Assembly: GCA_902464565.1 (NCBI GenBank)
Contig: CABQJV010000011.1
Coordinates: 1-54,667, forward strand
Length of the DNA stretch: 54,667 nucleotides
Direction: 5' to 3'
From: an uncultured Collinsella sp.
Lineage (GTDB): Bacteria; Actinomycetota; Coriobacteriia; Coriobacteriales; Coriobacteriaceae
Shown here: positions 1 through 10,742 of the stretch, one piece after another
Numbering within the stretch: position 1 is the stretch's first letter
Layout: each line of letters starts with the position of its first letter
Notes under the pieces: model-generated
Databases searched by the model: none
What the model saw: the letters and a program-made list of their open reading frames with translations, nothing else
Told to the model about the DNA's origin: nothing
Position numbers and translations under genes: made by a program

Positions 1-166
1 CTGCGGAAAGATTTGGAGAGTAACCCTGTGCCCGGCCTGCGGTAACTAAGGGGTCGCCGCGTTTATCTTGGAGTGCTGCATATACAAAGTTGGAAGGGTC
101 TGAATTGCGCTTTGTCGATATGTGCCCTTTTCCCTGATGGAACCGTGCTTGAGGGGCGTCTTCATG

Positions 167-232
167 AGTTGCGGTGAAATAGGGACTGTTGAGCCTTTAA
201 GCTGGCAAAACAGTCCTTATTTCACCGCAACT
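167..232. repeat. Palindromic intergenic repeat, copy 1
   Basis: Two 24-base arms, beginning AGTTGCGGTGAAATA and ending in its complement, are separated by 18 bases and pair at 23 of 24 positions. Near-identical elements occur at 40182-40248 and 42967-43033, with conserved arms and divergent loops. The element lies downstream of the transketolase stop codon, so it would form a long hairpin in readthrough RNA. It may be a REP/MITE-like element. Confidence 0.85.
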
Positions 233-238
233 GAAACA

Positions 239-263
239 GGGGCGCTCTCCAAGAGAGCGCCCC
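239..263 (-). terminator. Hairpin downstream of transketolase
   Basis: A perfect 10-bp stem (GGGGCGCTCT with AGAGCGCCCC) has a 5-base loop. It lies about 70 bases past the transketolase stop on the minus strand. The following T tract is weak (CTGTTTC), so termination efficiency is uncertain. Confidence 0.55.
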
Positions 264-335
264 TGCCGGGTTTCCATAGTACTGGCGAAACAGTTTTATA
301 GTTCTGGCGAAGCAGTCCTTGAGATCCGCCTTGCC

Positions 336-1277
336 TTATGCCAAGAACTCCTTGGTGGTCGCCACGATGTTGGCGGCGTCCAGGCCATACTTGTGCAAGA
401 GCTCGGCACCCGGACCGGACTCGCCAAAGGTGTCGTTGACACCGATCTTCTTGAGCGGCGTCGGGCACTGCTCGCACAGGACATCGGCAACGGCGCTGCC
501 CAGGCCACCGATCACGGAGTGCTCCTCGACGGTCACGACGTGGCCGGTCTTGGTGGCGCTCTTGACGATCAGGTCGGCGTCGATGGGCTTGATGGTGTGC
601 ATGTTGACGACCTCGGCATCGATGCCCTCGGCAGCAAGCTGCTCAGCGGCCTCGAGCGCCTCGCCGACCATCAGGCCGCAGGCAATGATGGTCACGTCGG
701 CGCCCTCGCGCATGACGATGCCCTTGCCCAGCTCGAACTTGTAGGTCTCGGAATCGTTGATGACCGGCGAGGCCAGACGGGCGAAGCGCATGTACACGGG
801 GCCGTCGCACTCGTAGGCGGCGCGCGTCACGGCGCGGGCCTCGACGTCGTCGGCGGGAACAATCACGGTCATGCCGGGGATAACACGCATGAGGGCGATA
901 TCTTCGCAGCACTGGTGCGTGGCGCCGTCCTCGCCCACCGAGATGCCGGCGTGCGTGGCACCGATCTTAACGTTAAGGTGCGGATAGCCGATGGAGTTGC
1001 GGACCTGCTCAAAGGCGCGGCCGGCGGCAAACATGGCAAAGGTGCTCGCGAAGGCAACGCGACCGGTGGTTGCGATACCGGCGGCAACACCCATCAGGTT
1101 GCTCTCGGCAATGCCCACATCGAAGAAGCGATCGGGGCAGGCGGCCTTGAACTTACCGGTCTGCGTGGCGGCGGCCAGGTCGGCGTCGAGGACCACAAAG
1201 TCATCGTGCTCGTTGGCGAGCTCGACGAGGGCCTCGCCGTAGCTTACGCGCGTGGCGATTTTCTTGACGTCTGCCAT
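336..1277 (-). CDS. Transketolase, C-terminal subunit
   Basis: A 313-residue protein matching the pyrimidine-binding and C-terminal domains of transketolase. The GIAESNLMG segment (about residue 65) carries the glutamate that activates thiamine diphosphate. Together with the upstream gene it would form a split transketolase for the non-oxidative pentose phosphate pathway, acting in the cytoplasm. The start at MADVKK was chosen because it lies one base after the stop of the N-terminal gene; a longer in-frame start at 1334 would overlap that gene by about 55 bases. The two genes are clearly one translationally coupled operon. Confidence 0.93.
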   Translation of the reverse strand: MADVKKIATRVSYGEALVELANEHDDFVVLDADLAAATQTGKFKAACPDRFFDVGIAESNLMGVAAGIATTGRVAFASTFAMFAAGRAFEQVRNSIGYPHLNVKIGATHAGISVGEDGATHQCCEDIALMRVIPGMTVIVPADDVEARAVTRAAYECDGPVYMRFARLASPVINDSETYKFELGKGIVMREGADVTIIACGLMVGEALEAAEQLAAEGIDAEVVNMHTIKPIDADLIVKSATKTGHVVTVEEHSVIGGLGSAVADVLCEQCPTPLKKIGVNDTFGESGPGAELLHKYGLDAANIVATTKEFLA

Positions 1278-1278
1278 C

Positions 1279-2109
1279 CTAGAGCTCCTCTCCGGCGGCC
1301 GTGAGCTCTGCCATGGCCTGCTCAAACTGTTCATCGTTGGGGGCCTTACCGTGCCAACCCACCTGGTTCTCCATAAAGGAAACGCCCTTGCCCTTCATGG
1401 TCTCGGCGATAATGGCGGTCGGCTGACCCTTGGTGGCGCGGGCCTCGGCAAAGGCGGCGCGGATCTGATCGAGATCGTTGCCGTCGGCGAGCTCCACCAC
1501 ATGGAACTTAAAGGCGCGGAACTTGTCGGCGAGCGGCATGGGGTCGTTGACCTCCTCGACGGGGCCGTCGATCTGCAGGCCGTTGTGGTCGACGATCACG
1601 CAGAGGTTGTCGAGCTGCTGGTTGCCGGCAAACATGGCGGCCTCCCAGACCTGGCCCTCCTCGCTCTCGCCGTCGCCCAGCAGGGCGTAGGTGCGGTAAG
1701 TATCGCCCCAGTGCTTGGCGGCAACGGCCATGCCCACGGCGGCGGAGATACCCTGGCCCAGCGAGCCGGTGGACATGTCGACGCCCGGGGTGTCGTTCAT
1801 GTTGGGGTGACCCTGCAGGTGGCTGCCGATGTGGCGCAGCGTCTCGAGATCCTCCTTGGGGAAGAACCCGCGCTCGGCGAGCACGGCGTACAGACCAGGC
1901 GCGCAGTGACCCTTGGAAAGCACGAAGCGATCGCGGTCGGCCTTGCGGGGGTCGGCCGGGTCGACGTTCATTTCCTCAAAGTACAGATAGGTCATGATGT
2001 CGGCAGCGCCGAGCGAACCGCCCGGATGGCCGGACTTGGCAGCGTGCACGCCGGTGACGATGCCCTTCCTTACCTCGTTGGCAACCTTTTTGAGCTCTTC
2101 GTCGCTCAT
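1279..2109 (-). CDS. Transketolase, N-terminal subunit
   Basis: A 276-residue protein covering the thiamine-diphosphate-binding half of transketolase: GHPGGSLGAADIM near residue 27, SKGHCAPG near 65, and the cofactor motif starting GDGESEEG and ending at the asparagine of DHNG. It transfers two-carbon units between sugar phosphates once paired with the C-terminal subunit encoded immediately downstream. A GAAAGGAAGG ribosome site precedes the ATG. Split transketolases of this kind are common in anaerobes. The 207 bases upstream, back to the yitT-like stop, are AT-rich and probably hold the promoter; no convincing hexamer pair was picked out. Confidence 0.93.
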   Translation of the reverse strand: MSDEELKKVANEVRKGIVTGVHAAKSGHPGGSLGAADIMTYLYFEEMNVDPADPRKADRDRFVLSKGHCAPGLYAVLAERGFFPKEDLETLRHIGSHLQGHPNMNDTPGVDMSTGSLGQGISAAVGMAVAAKHWGDTYRTYALLGDGESEEGQVWEAAMFAGNQQLDNLCVIVDHNGLQIDGPVEEVNDPMPLADKFRAFKFHVVELADGNDLDQIRAAFAEARATKGQPTAIIAETMKGKGVSFMENQVGWHGKAPNDEQFEQAMAELTAAGEEL

Positions 2110-2316
2110 TGTGCCTTCCTTTCATCCTCTTTAGACAAGATGCGCACGGCACAGAAGGTCGTCCCAACCCAGCCGCGATGCACGTACGTCATTCATTATG
2201 CTGGAAACTGGAAGCTTTACCAGAGTATTTATCATTATTTGAACAATTGAGCAGGCAGAACCGCTGATGAAACGGTTTATCAATGTGAACGTCTTTTGGA
2301 TGGAACGCAGTCGGCC

Positions 2317-3207
2317 CTACGCGTTAATGTCCTTGAAGCCCTCACCGAAAGTTTCCGTAACGTCGGCCACGGTCACGATGGCACGCGGGTCGCGCTCGCG
2401 CACGATCGTCTTGAGCGTATTGAGCTCGCGACGGCTCACAATGACCATGATCACCGGTTTCTCGGCGCCCGAGTACATACCGGTCGCCTTAAACTTGGTG
2501 CAGCCGCGGCCCAGGCCATACATGATGTCGGCCGCGATATCGGGAAACTTGTCCGAGATGATGAGCACCATACGGCGCCTGTTGCCGCCGTCGACCACAG
2601 CATCGATCACATAACCGCTAATGACCATCGAAAGGCCTGCATACAGCGCGTTTTCGACCGAGAAGACCGGGGCCGAGAGCGCGCACACGGCGACATCGAT
2701 CGCCATGACGGTGGAGCCCACCGGTAGCGACGTATTGCGCGAGATGATCTGGCCGATCGTGTCGGAGCCGCCGGTGTTGGCGCCGGCGCGCAGCACCATG
2801 CCGTAGCCGATGCCCGTGATAATGCCGCCCCACATAGCGGGCAGCATCAGATCGGCATGTGCCAGCGGCGCCACAAACGGAGCGAACAGGTCGGTGAAAA
2901 AGCCCAGCAGCACAAAGCCCGTCGCCGTCTGTACCACGTAGAACATGCCACCCTCGCGCATAACGACCAGCAGCAGCAAGGCATTCATCACAATGGTTTG
3001 AATACCAACAGGCAGCGAGATGCCATGAGACGCACCGACCGCTTGGATAATCGTGGCGAGACCCGTAACGCCGCCGGCGGCAAGGCCGTTGGGGATCAAA
3101 AACAGGTCCGTCGCGATAGCGGCCAGAGCACAGCCCAGCATAATCTTGGGCAGATCGTGAAAGAAGTTCAGCGAAAGAATGCGTTTGATGTCCAGACGAT
3201 ATGCCAT
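2317..3207 (-). CDS. YitT-family membrane protein
   Basis: A 296-residue integral membrane protein with about five hydrophobic segments in its first 190 residues, then a soluble C-terminal DUF2179-like domain of about 80 residues. The order (YitT membrane domain then DUF2179) is diagnostic of the family, whose transported substrate is unknown. The start at MAYRLDIKR is preceded by GAGGGAGG; an upstream in-frame start at 3231 would fall inside the terminator hairpin. It stands alone between the transketolase genes and prfB, separated from prfB by a terminator that ends at its own ribosome site. Confidence 0.85.
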   Translation of the reverse strand: MAYRLDIKRILSLNFFHDLPKIMLGCALAAIATDLFLIPNGLAAGGVTGLATIIQAVGASHGISLPVGIQTIVMNALLLLVVMREGGMFYVVQTATGFVLLGFFTDLFAPFVAPLAHADLMLPAMWGGIITGIGYGMVLRAGANTGGSDTIGQIISRNTSLPVGSTVMAIDVAVCALSAPVFSVENALYAGLSMVISGYVIDAVVDGGNRRRMVLIISDKFPDIAADIMYGLGRGCTKFKATGMYSGAEKPVIMVIVSRRELNTLKTIVRERDPRAIVTVADVTETFGEGFKDINA

Positions 3208-3219
3208 GCTGCCTCCCTC

Positions 3220-3248
3220 AAAAAAGCGCACCCAAACGAGTGCGCTTT
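3220..3248 (-). terminator. Terminator after secA-prfB
   Basis: A perfect 9-bp stem (AAAGCGCAC with GTGCGCTTT) with an 8-base loop is followed by a short T run on the minus strand. It lies between the prfB stop and the YitT ribosome site, whose GAGGGAGG starts right after the T run, so hairpin formation could also affect YitT translation. Confidence 0.75.
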
Positions 3249-3337
3249 GAACTTCTTGCTGTATTCGATTCTACCGATTCATCGAGCAAATACCACCCCT
3301 GCGAAGTGTTTGCATCGACCCGGAGCCAACCATATGC

Positions 3338-4485
3338 CTAGGCGTCCGAGCCTTCCGCATCGGCGTTGCCGGTTGCCCAGCGATGGTAGCCGATCACAAA
3401 CGGATCCAGATCGCCATCGTCGAGAACGGCCTCGACGTTGCTGGTCTCCACGCCTGTACGCAGGTCCTTGACCATCTGGTACGGGTAGAGCACGTAGCTG
3501 CGAATCTGGTTGCCAAAACCGATCGTGGTCTTGGGTCCACGAATCTCGTCGAGCGCCTCGGCGCGCTTCTCGAGCTCGATCTCGTACAGACGGGCCTTGA
3601 GAATCTGCATGCACGCGGCCTTGTTTTGAATCTGGCTGCGCTCGTTTTGGCACGTGACCACGATACCGCTGGGAAAATGCGTAACGCGTACGGCGGAGTC
3701 GGTGGTGTTGACGCCCTGACCGCCCGGGCCGCTCGCGTGGTACACGTCCACGCGAATATCGTCGGGACTAATCTCGATATCGATATCGTCAGGCAGCACG
3801 GGGATGACCTCAACGCCGGCAAACGTGGTCTGGCGGCGCTTCTTGTCGTCGGTGGGGCTAATGCGCACCAGACGGTGGACGCCGGCCTCGGCGCGCAGCA
3901 TGCCAAACGCGTCCTTGCCCTCGACGGTAAAGGTCGCGCGATCGATGCCGATAACCTCAGCCGCGGGGCAGTCGTTAATGGTGACCTTCCAGCCGCGACG
4001 CTGGCAGTACTTCATGTACATCTTAAAGAGCATGAAGGTCCAGTCCTGCGCCTCTAGGCCACCCTGTCCGGGCTTGATGGTCACAATCGCGTCGCCGTGA
4101 TCGAACTCACCGGTAAACCAGCTCGAAAGCTCGAGCTCGTCGATAGCGCGGGCCAGGCGTTCTGCCGTAGCGGCAGCCTCCTCGCGCAATGCGGCGGCAT
4201 CGGGGTCGTCGCCCATCTCCTCGGCAAGCTCCAGCGCCGCGCGGGCGTCAGACAGCTCGCCGCGCGCGGTATCCACGGCAGCGATATCTTCCTTGGCGCG
4301 AGCGATCTCCTCCATGGTGGCGCGAGCGGCGTCGGCGTCATCCCAAAAGCCGGGGGCCACGCTTTTGGCCTCGAGCTCCGTTACGCGGGTGCGCTTCTCG
4401 TCCAAATGAAGATACGACTCGACCTCGCCGAGCCGGTCCGCAAATGCGTCCAGCTCGGCGGGCGTTACCTCTAAAGCCTCGGCCA

Positions 4486-4486
<1 letters not shown>
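3338..4486 (-). CDS. prfB: Peptide chain release factor 2
   Basis: A 382-residue class I release factor that reads UAA/UGA and hydrolyses peptidyl-tRNA on the ribosome. The peptidyl-transferase motif GGQ is at residues 255-257 in ASGPGGQGVN. The codon-recognition tripeptide, normally SPF in RF2, reads S210-P211-T212. The gene is open from ATG to stop, so it lacks the +1 programmed frameshift that autoregulates prfB in many bacteria. It overlaps secA by one base (TAATG), implying translational coupling. Overall RF2 identity is clear from the full-length match (LVRISPTDDKKRRQTTF, DIDIEISPDDIRVDVYHASG). Confidence 0.95.
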
Positions 4487-7293
<2,807 letters not shown>

Positions 7294-7422
7294 GTGATTT
7301 TCCTTTTTGGCCATCGCCCACGCCATGCAGCCTTGGGCGAGTTAAACACAGATAAATGTACTTTAGCCAAACAAGGCGCGGCCTATACGGTCGACCTCGA
7401 CCGCCACGTAATAACTACGACC

Positions 7423-7459
7423 AACCTGCCAAAAAGGGACAGGTTTATTTTGGCAGGTT
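7423..7459. repeat. GGGACAGGTT-type hairpin 1
   Basis: A perfect 12-bp inverted repeat (AACCTGCCAAAA with TTTTGGCAGGTT) encloses GGGACAGGTTTA. The enclosed motif is shared with the next hairpin and with 21538-21620, suggesting a REP-like family. Confidence 0.7.
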
Positions 7460-7501
7460 TTATCTGGAAAAACGCTGCCTCTCTGCCATTTGGTGCAAAC
7501 C

Positions 7502-7544
7502 AACCTGTCCCCTTCGCACCAATCTGGTGCAATGGGGACAGGTT
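7502..7544. repeat. GGGGACAGGTT-type hairpin 2
   Basis: A nested inverted repeat: an outer 11-bp stem (AACCTGTCCCC with GGGGACAGGTT) and an inner 6-bp stem (GCACCA with TGGTGC). A diverged copy of the core (GCAATGGGGGCAGGTTA) is at 21538-21620. Confidence 0.75.
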
Positions 7545-7565
7545 AGCTTACACCAATAAAAAGAA

Positions 7566-7599
7566 AAGGGCCGCGCACCCAAACGGATGCACGGCCCTT
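7566..7599 (-). terminator. rpmE terminator
   Basis: On the minus strand an 8-bp GC-rich stem (AAGGGCCG with CGGCCCTT, longer with a mismatch) is followed by a T-rich tract (TTTTCTTTTTATT), 35 bases after the rpmE stop codon. Confidence 0.85.
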
Positions 7600-7634
7600 A
7601 TGCCATGAATGCGAGCGATTCCGCGGCGAGCTAT

Positions 7635-8060
7635 TTACTCAGCAGCCTCGGTGGTCTCGGCCTCGGCAGCGGCCTCCTCGACGGGAGCCTCTGCGGGAGC
7701 CTCGGCGGCCTGCTTGGCAGCCTCCTCGGCGAACTTAGCGGCACGCTTAGCCTTCTCGGCAGCCTTAGCCTCAGCGGCGGCCTTGCGAGCGGCCTCGGCC
7801 TCAGCAGCCTTGGCGGCCTTGGCAGCCTTGGCCTCCTCAGCCTTCTTGAGCTGGGCGGCAGCGGCGCCACCGAACTTGTCGGCGAAGCGCTGGACGCGTC
7901 CACCGGTGTCGACGAACTTCTGCTGGCCGGTGTAGAACGGGTGGCACTCGTTGCAAAGCTCGACCTTCATCTCGGACACGGTAGCGTGCGTCTTGAAGGT
8001 GTTGCCGCAGGAGCACGTCACCGTGCACTCGACATACTGGGGATGGATACCCTGCTTCAT
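7635..8060 (-). CDS. rpmE: Ribosomal protein bL31 with Ala/Lys/Glu tail
   Basis: A 141-residue protein. The first 70 or so residues are a complete zinc-binding bL31: C-x-C at CSCGNTF, CNECHPFYTG, and the signature KFVDTGGRVQRF. The remaining 70 residues are low-complexity Ala/Lys/Glu that would form a highly charged helix, roughly doubling the usual length. bL31 bridges the two ribosomal subunits. AAGGAG lies 9 bases before the ATG, and a structured leader precedes it. The tail may be a lineage trait; bL17 in this window also has an extended Ala/Lys tail. Confidence 0.95.
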   Translation of the reverse strand: MKQGIHPQYVECTVTCSCGNTFKTHATVSEMKVELCNECHPFYTGQQKFVDTGGRVQRFADKFGGAAAAQLKKAEEAKAAKAAKAAEAEAARKAAAEAKAAEKAKRAAKFAEEAAKQAAEAPAEAPVEEAAAEAETTEAAE

Positions 8061-8082
8061 GGTAGGACTCCTTATTGGTCAG

Positions 8083-8131
8083 GCGCTGGTTACCGATCAG
8101 CGCATAAGGCGTCTTGGTTTCCGACCAAGAC
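8083..8131 (-). promoter_or_regulatory. Candidate bL31 ribosomal-protein leader
   Basis: Two adjacent hairpins lie between the likely promoter area and the rpmE ribosome site: a perfect 8-bp stem (GTCTTGGT with ACCAAGAC, 8111-8131) and a 6-bp stem (GCGCTG with CAGCGC, 8083-8103). Autoregulatory bL31 leaders, including a coriobacterial class, have been described in comparative RNA work. Assignment to that class is inferred from position and shape, not from a covariance model. Confidence 0.55.
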
Positions 8132-8253
8132 AACAAACTCGGCTATGGTACCACGGCGCCGCGTGTCCCACAAAAGGTTCACGGTCTTTTCGGAACGACA
8201 CGAATCTGACCCATCGAAACACATCTCCACCGTTCCTTCAACTGGGAAAATGC

Positions 8254-8286
8254 CGTCCCCGGGGCCTGAGAAGGGCCCCGGGGACG
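8254..8286. other. Strong GC hairpin abutting the island repeat
   Basis: A perfect 13-bp inverted repeat (CGTCCCCGGGGCC with GGCCCCGGGGACG) has a 7-base loop and touches the left 63-bp repeat. There is no T tract, so it is not an obvious intrinsic terminator. It could be a recombinase-related structure or part of the repeat element; copy 2 of the 63-bp repeat lacks this exact hairpin. Confidence 0.5.
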
Positions 8287-8348
8287 TTCGACTGACTGCG
8301 GGAACGGCCTTTCCGCTCAATGTGTTCGGCTGAGATCGGAAATCAACC
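8286..8348. repeat. 63-bp direct repeat, left copy (candidate attL)
   Basis: Starts GTTCGACTGACTGCGGGAAC and ends GATCGGAAATCAACC. It differs from the right copy (15499-15561) at two positions (A/G in GTTCG-ACTG, T/G in CCTTTCC). It contains a short internal hairpin (GCGG to CCGC). Confidence 0.8.
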
Positions 8349-8349
8349 A

Positions 8350-8368
8350 AACTGAACTAGGTTCAGTT
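8350..8368. promoter_or_regulatory. Palindrome beside the left island repeat
   Basis: A perfect 8-bp inverted repeat (AACTGAAC-TAG-GTTCAGTT) begins 2 bases inside the island end. It could be a protein-binding site of a recombinase or a regulator, or a weak hairpin after the secreted-protein gene. No second copy was found at the right end. Confidence 0.4.
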
Positions 8369-8381
8369 GACATGGTTAAAA

Positions 8382-8413
8382 ACGAGGGGCGACGCTTTTG
8401 CGTCACCCCTCGT
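8382..8413 (-). terminator. Terminator of the island ABC operon
   Basis: On the minus strand a 14-bp stem with one mismatch (ACGAGGGG-C-GACGC with GCGTC-A-CCCCTCGT) with a 4-base loop is followed by TTTTTAACC, 15 bases past the stop of the small secreted protein. Confidence 0.85.
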
Positions 8414-8428
8414 CCCGGCCGGGTTGCT

Positions 8429-8773
8429 TTAGTTGTACACACGGTAGTTACACTTGAACTGGGTTATGTGTCCATAGCTGGAGCGGTACCAACCCGATGT
8501 ATAGCTGATTACTTCTGGGCCTAGATATTCGTATCTCTTGTTGTAGCGAAGCTGACGGTAGGTCGTGTCGTACTCTGCTATGTAAAACGTGTCTCCAGAG
8601 AAGGCTTTGTACCGGTCTTTAACCGTCGAAGCCATGTACGCGGGTTCGACATCGCCTTTCTCTCCGTTGAGCGCATAGACGGGTGCCGCGATTCCGCATA
8701 AAGCCGTTGCCACGAGGATGGCGTAGACAGCCATGCGCGACGCATTGGACTTCAGCTGTTCAAATAGTTTCAT
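8429..8773 (-). CDS. Small secreted protein, possibly bacteriocin-like
   Basis: A 114-residue protein with an N-terminal signal peptide: basic start MKLFEQLKSNASR, a hydrophobic core MAVYAILVATALCGIAA, and likely cleavage after PVYA. The mature part of about 75 residues is rich in Tyr, Arg and Gly, ending GWYRSSYGHITQFKCNYRVYN. The spacing Trp..Gly..Thr..Lys..Tyr at the C-terminus resembles lactococcin 972-type secreted peptides by eye, but the match is weak. The start is the ATG 8 bases after GGAGG; an earlier ATG sits too close. It begins directly after the fused ABC gene stop, the last gene of that operon, which suggests export or immunity coupling. The function is inferred. Confidence 0.7.
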   Translation of the reverse strand: MKLFEQLKSNASRMAVYAILVATALCGIAAPVYALNGEKGDVEPAYMASTVKDRYKAFSGDTFYIAEYDTTYRQLRYNKRYEYLGPEVISYTSGWYRSSYGHITQFKCNYRVYN

Positions 8774-8774
8774 G

Positions 8775-10589
8775 TCATTCACCTCCCTCGTATGTATCGA
8801 GGTATTCCTGCTTGAGCGTCTGCGAGGACGACTCGGTCTTTTCCACGAGCGTGCCGGCCTCGATGAAGTAGAACGAGTTGGTGAGGTCTGCCAGGTCGTC
8901 GAGCAGATGGCTTGAGATGAGCACGCTTCGTCCCCGCGCCACCTCGCTGCGCATCGCGTCGCAGGAGGTTTTCCGCTTTCCCGGATCGAGGCCGTTCAGC
9001 GGTTCATCGAGGATGAGGTACGGGCAATCGGTCGATATCGCCATGGCAAGCTTTACCTGCTGCTTCATTCCTGTCGAGAGTTTACGGGTCGGCTTGTCGA
9101 GATATGGGGAGATTCCGAGGGAGCTGCAGAGCGAGTCGATGTCGGTGGCCGATTTCCACGCCTCCCTAACGAAAGCAAGGTGCTCGATGGCCGATAGCGT
9201 GGGATAGAGATCCGTGCCGCCTGAAGAGCTCAGGTAGACGAGTTCTGCAAATTCGGCTGATTGACGTTGGCTGATTCCGTCTGCCGCCAGGCTTCCCGAG
9301 CGGATGCGGGTGGGAAATTGGCCCGACAGCGCTTCAAGAAGGGTGGTTTTCCCCGAGCCGTTGGGAGCAACGAGGCCCGCCGCCGTTCCCGGGCTCAGGA
9401 AAAGCGACCCGATTGAAAGTATCGTCGTGCTTCCGTATCCCACGCTCGCGTCTAGAAGCTCGAGCCCATGGTGCTTTTTCGCGGGTCCAGGCTGTTTGGG
9501 GGAACGTGTCGCAACGGCGCCGACCGTAAAAAAGACCGCGACGTATGCCAGGGCCACGGCAAGCATCGATGCGCCGCCCGAACCGGAGCCAATGAATTCT
9601 GTCGGGAAGCATCCTACGTAACCCGTTGCCTCGATAGGCGAGAATACGGGCAGCGGCAGGAGATTGAGCGCGGCATTATGCCCCAGTGCCGAATCGGACA
9701 ATAACGGGAATGCCGGGGCCGCGACAAGCAGCGCGGAGGCAAGGGGGCCCGCGAGGACGCGCCTCGTTGCGGTCGATAGGACGGCGGAGCAAACGGATAT
9801 CAAGGTTCCGCCCGCAAGCAGCGCGAGAAGCAGGGTCGTGAAGACGTCTCCCGCGGTCGTGGTGGTAAGCGCGCCGTCATGGAAGAAGGCGATCGGGTAC
9901 CCGATCTGCCCGAAGCCGTTTAGGGCCAAGGCGTAAATGCCCCCGGGTGCGAGGCCGGCGAGGAGCATCGCGGCCCCCGCGGCGATTATCGAAAACACGG
10001 TTTGGATAAGGCGCCGGAATTTGGGCACGGGCGCCTTCGCCGCCAGGGTCCCGGGCCTTGTGGCGCCGAGCACGAGTATCGACGAGAGAAGGAAGGGGAT
10101 GAAGGGAAGGAAGGACGGCGCCTGGGCAATGGCGTAGGGCAGGAAGGAGAGGAACGGCAGGTCGTTTGCGGAGGCCGGGATATCCGCGATGCCGGAGCTG
10201 CTCAGAGCGCGGCAATATGCGAGCTCTGCGTCATTGGTCTCTCGGTCTCCCACGATGGACCCGGATTGGAAGCCCTCGCCCATGAGCGCGTAGTAGCTCT
10301 CGGCAGAATCGAGAAAGGCGGCGTCGGTTTGAGCGGCGAGGGCGGCGTTCGCGTATCTTGCAAGCTCCGCGTCAGCTTGCTGCTCTGGAGATAGGTCTGT
10401 GCCGCTGGCCTGGGGCGCGCGCGTATTGAATGCGTCGACAAAGCCCTGCATGCCCTGCTTCATAAAGAAGGGCCCGTAGATGGGTGAATTGAACGCAATG
10501 GGGACGGAAAAGGCTGCAGCGAGAACGAGCGTACAAATCCATACGGCCCTGTCTCTTAGGATTAGTTTGAGAAGAAGTCGACAGTACAT
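8775..10589 (-). CDS. ABC transporter, permease fused to ATPase
   Basis: A 604-residue fusion. Residues 1-370 form a permease: one membrane segment (about 14-34), an extracellular loop of about 110 residues, then about five segments (150-360). Residues 378-590 form an ABC ATPase with Walker A APNGSGKTT, signature LSTGMKQQ, Walker B YLILDEPLNGLD and the switch histidine in ISSHLL. An N-terminal permease plus C-terminal ATPase in one chain is typical of exporters, but this permease resembles the ABC-2 type modules of the neighbouring 740-residue protein (shared YP..T loop), which normally occur unfused. It likely dimerises. A perfect TATAAT lies upstream at 10708-10713. Confidence 0.85.
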   Translation of the reverse strand: MYCRLLLKLILRDRAVWICTLVLAAAFSVPIAFNSPIYGPFFMKQGMQGFVDAFNTRAPQASGTDLSPEQQADAELARYANAALAAQTDAAFLDSAESYYALMGEGFQSGSIVGDRETNDAELAYCRALSSSGIADIPASANDLPFLSFLPYAIAQAPSFLPFIPFLLSSILVLGATRPGTLAAKAPVPKFRRLIQTVFSIIAAGAAMLLAGLAPGGIYALALNGFGQIGYPIAFFHDGALTTTTAGDVFTTLLLALLAGGTLISVCSAVLSTATRRVLAGPLASALLVAAPAFPLLSDSALGHNAALNLLPLPVFSPIEATGYVGCFPTEFIGSGSGGASMLAVALAYVAVFFTVGAVATRSPKQPGPAKKHHGLELLDASVGYGSTTILSIGSLFLSPGTAAGLVAPNGSGKTTLLEALSGQFPTRIRSGSLAADGISQRQSAEFAELVYLSSSGGTDLYPTLSAIEHLAFVREAWKSATDIDSLCSSLGISPYLDKPTRKLSTGMKQQVKLAMAISTDCPYLILDEPLNGLDPGKRKTSCDAMRSEVARGRSVLISSHLLDDLADLTNSFYFIEAGTLVEKTESSSQTLKQEYLDTYEGGE

Positions 10590-10707
10590 TTGGAAGCACC
10601 TACGTTCCTCAAAGAATCGTTAGATTAAAAGTAACAGACCGGATGAAGATACGTGCGACGGGGGCGAGGCGAATGGCTGAGCGGTATCGATATGCGGGTT
10701 CAACGGT

Positions 10708-10713
10708 ATTATA
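10708..10713 (-). promoter_or_regulatory. -10 element upstream of the fused ABC gene
   Basis: A perfect TATAAT on the minus strand sits about 120 bases before the 604-residue ABC gene, in an AT-rich patch of an otherwise GC-rich 150-base gap. The -35 position is a poor match (AAGTTA), so activator help or an alternative spacing is possible. Confidence 0.4.
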
Positions 10714-10742
10714 TTGACCACATAGATTTTTAACTTGCATTT

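Larger units (their letters stand above)
1..335. other. Gene-free left end
   Basis: No reading frame here looks like a gene. The stretch lies downstream of the transketolase genes, which read leftward. It holds one long palindromic repeat (167-232) and one GC-rich hairpin (239-263). The first 160 bases show nothing recognisable; the flanking gene is outside the window. Confidence 0.6.
7294..7565. other. Intergenic region with repeat hairpins
   Basis: Together with the rpmE terminator this makes a stretch of about 340 bases without a gene, between rpmE and secA. It must hold the secA promoter on the minus strand and otherwise consists mainly of two repeat hairpins (7423-7459 and 7502-7544). 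No coding potential was seen. Confidence 0.5.
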
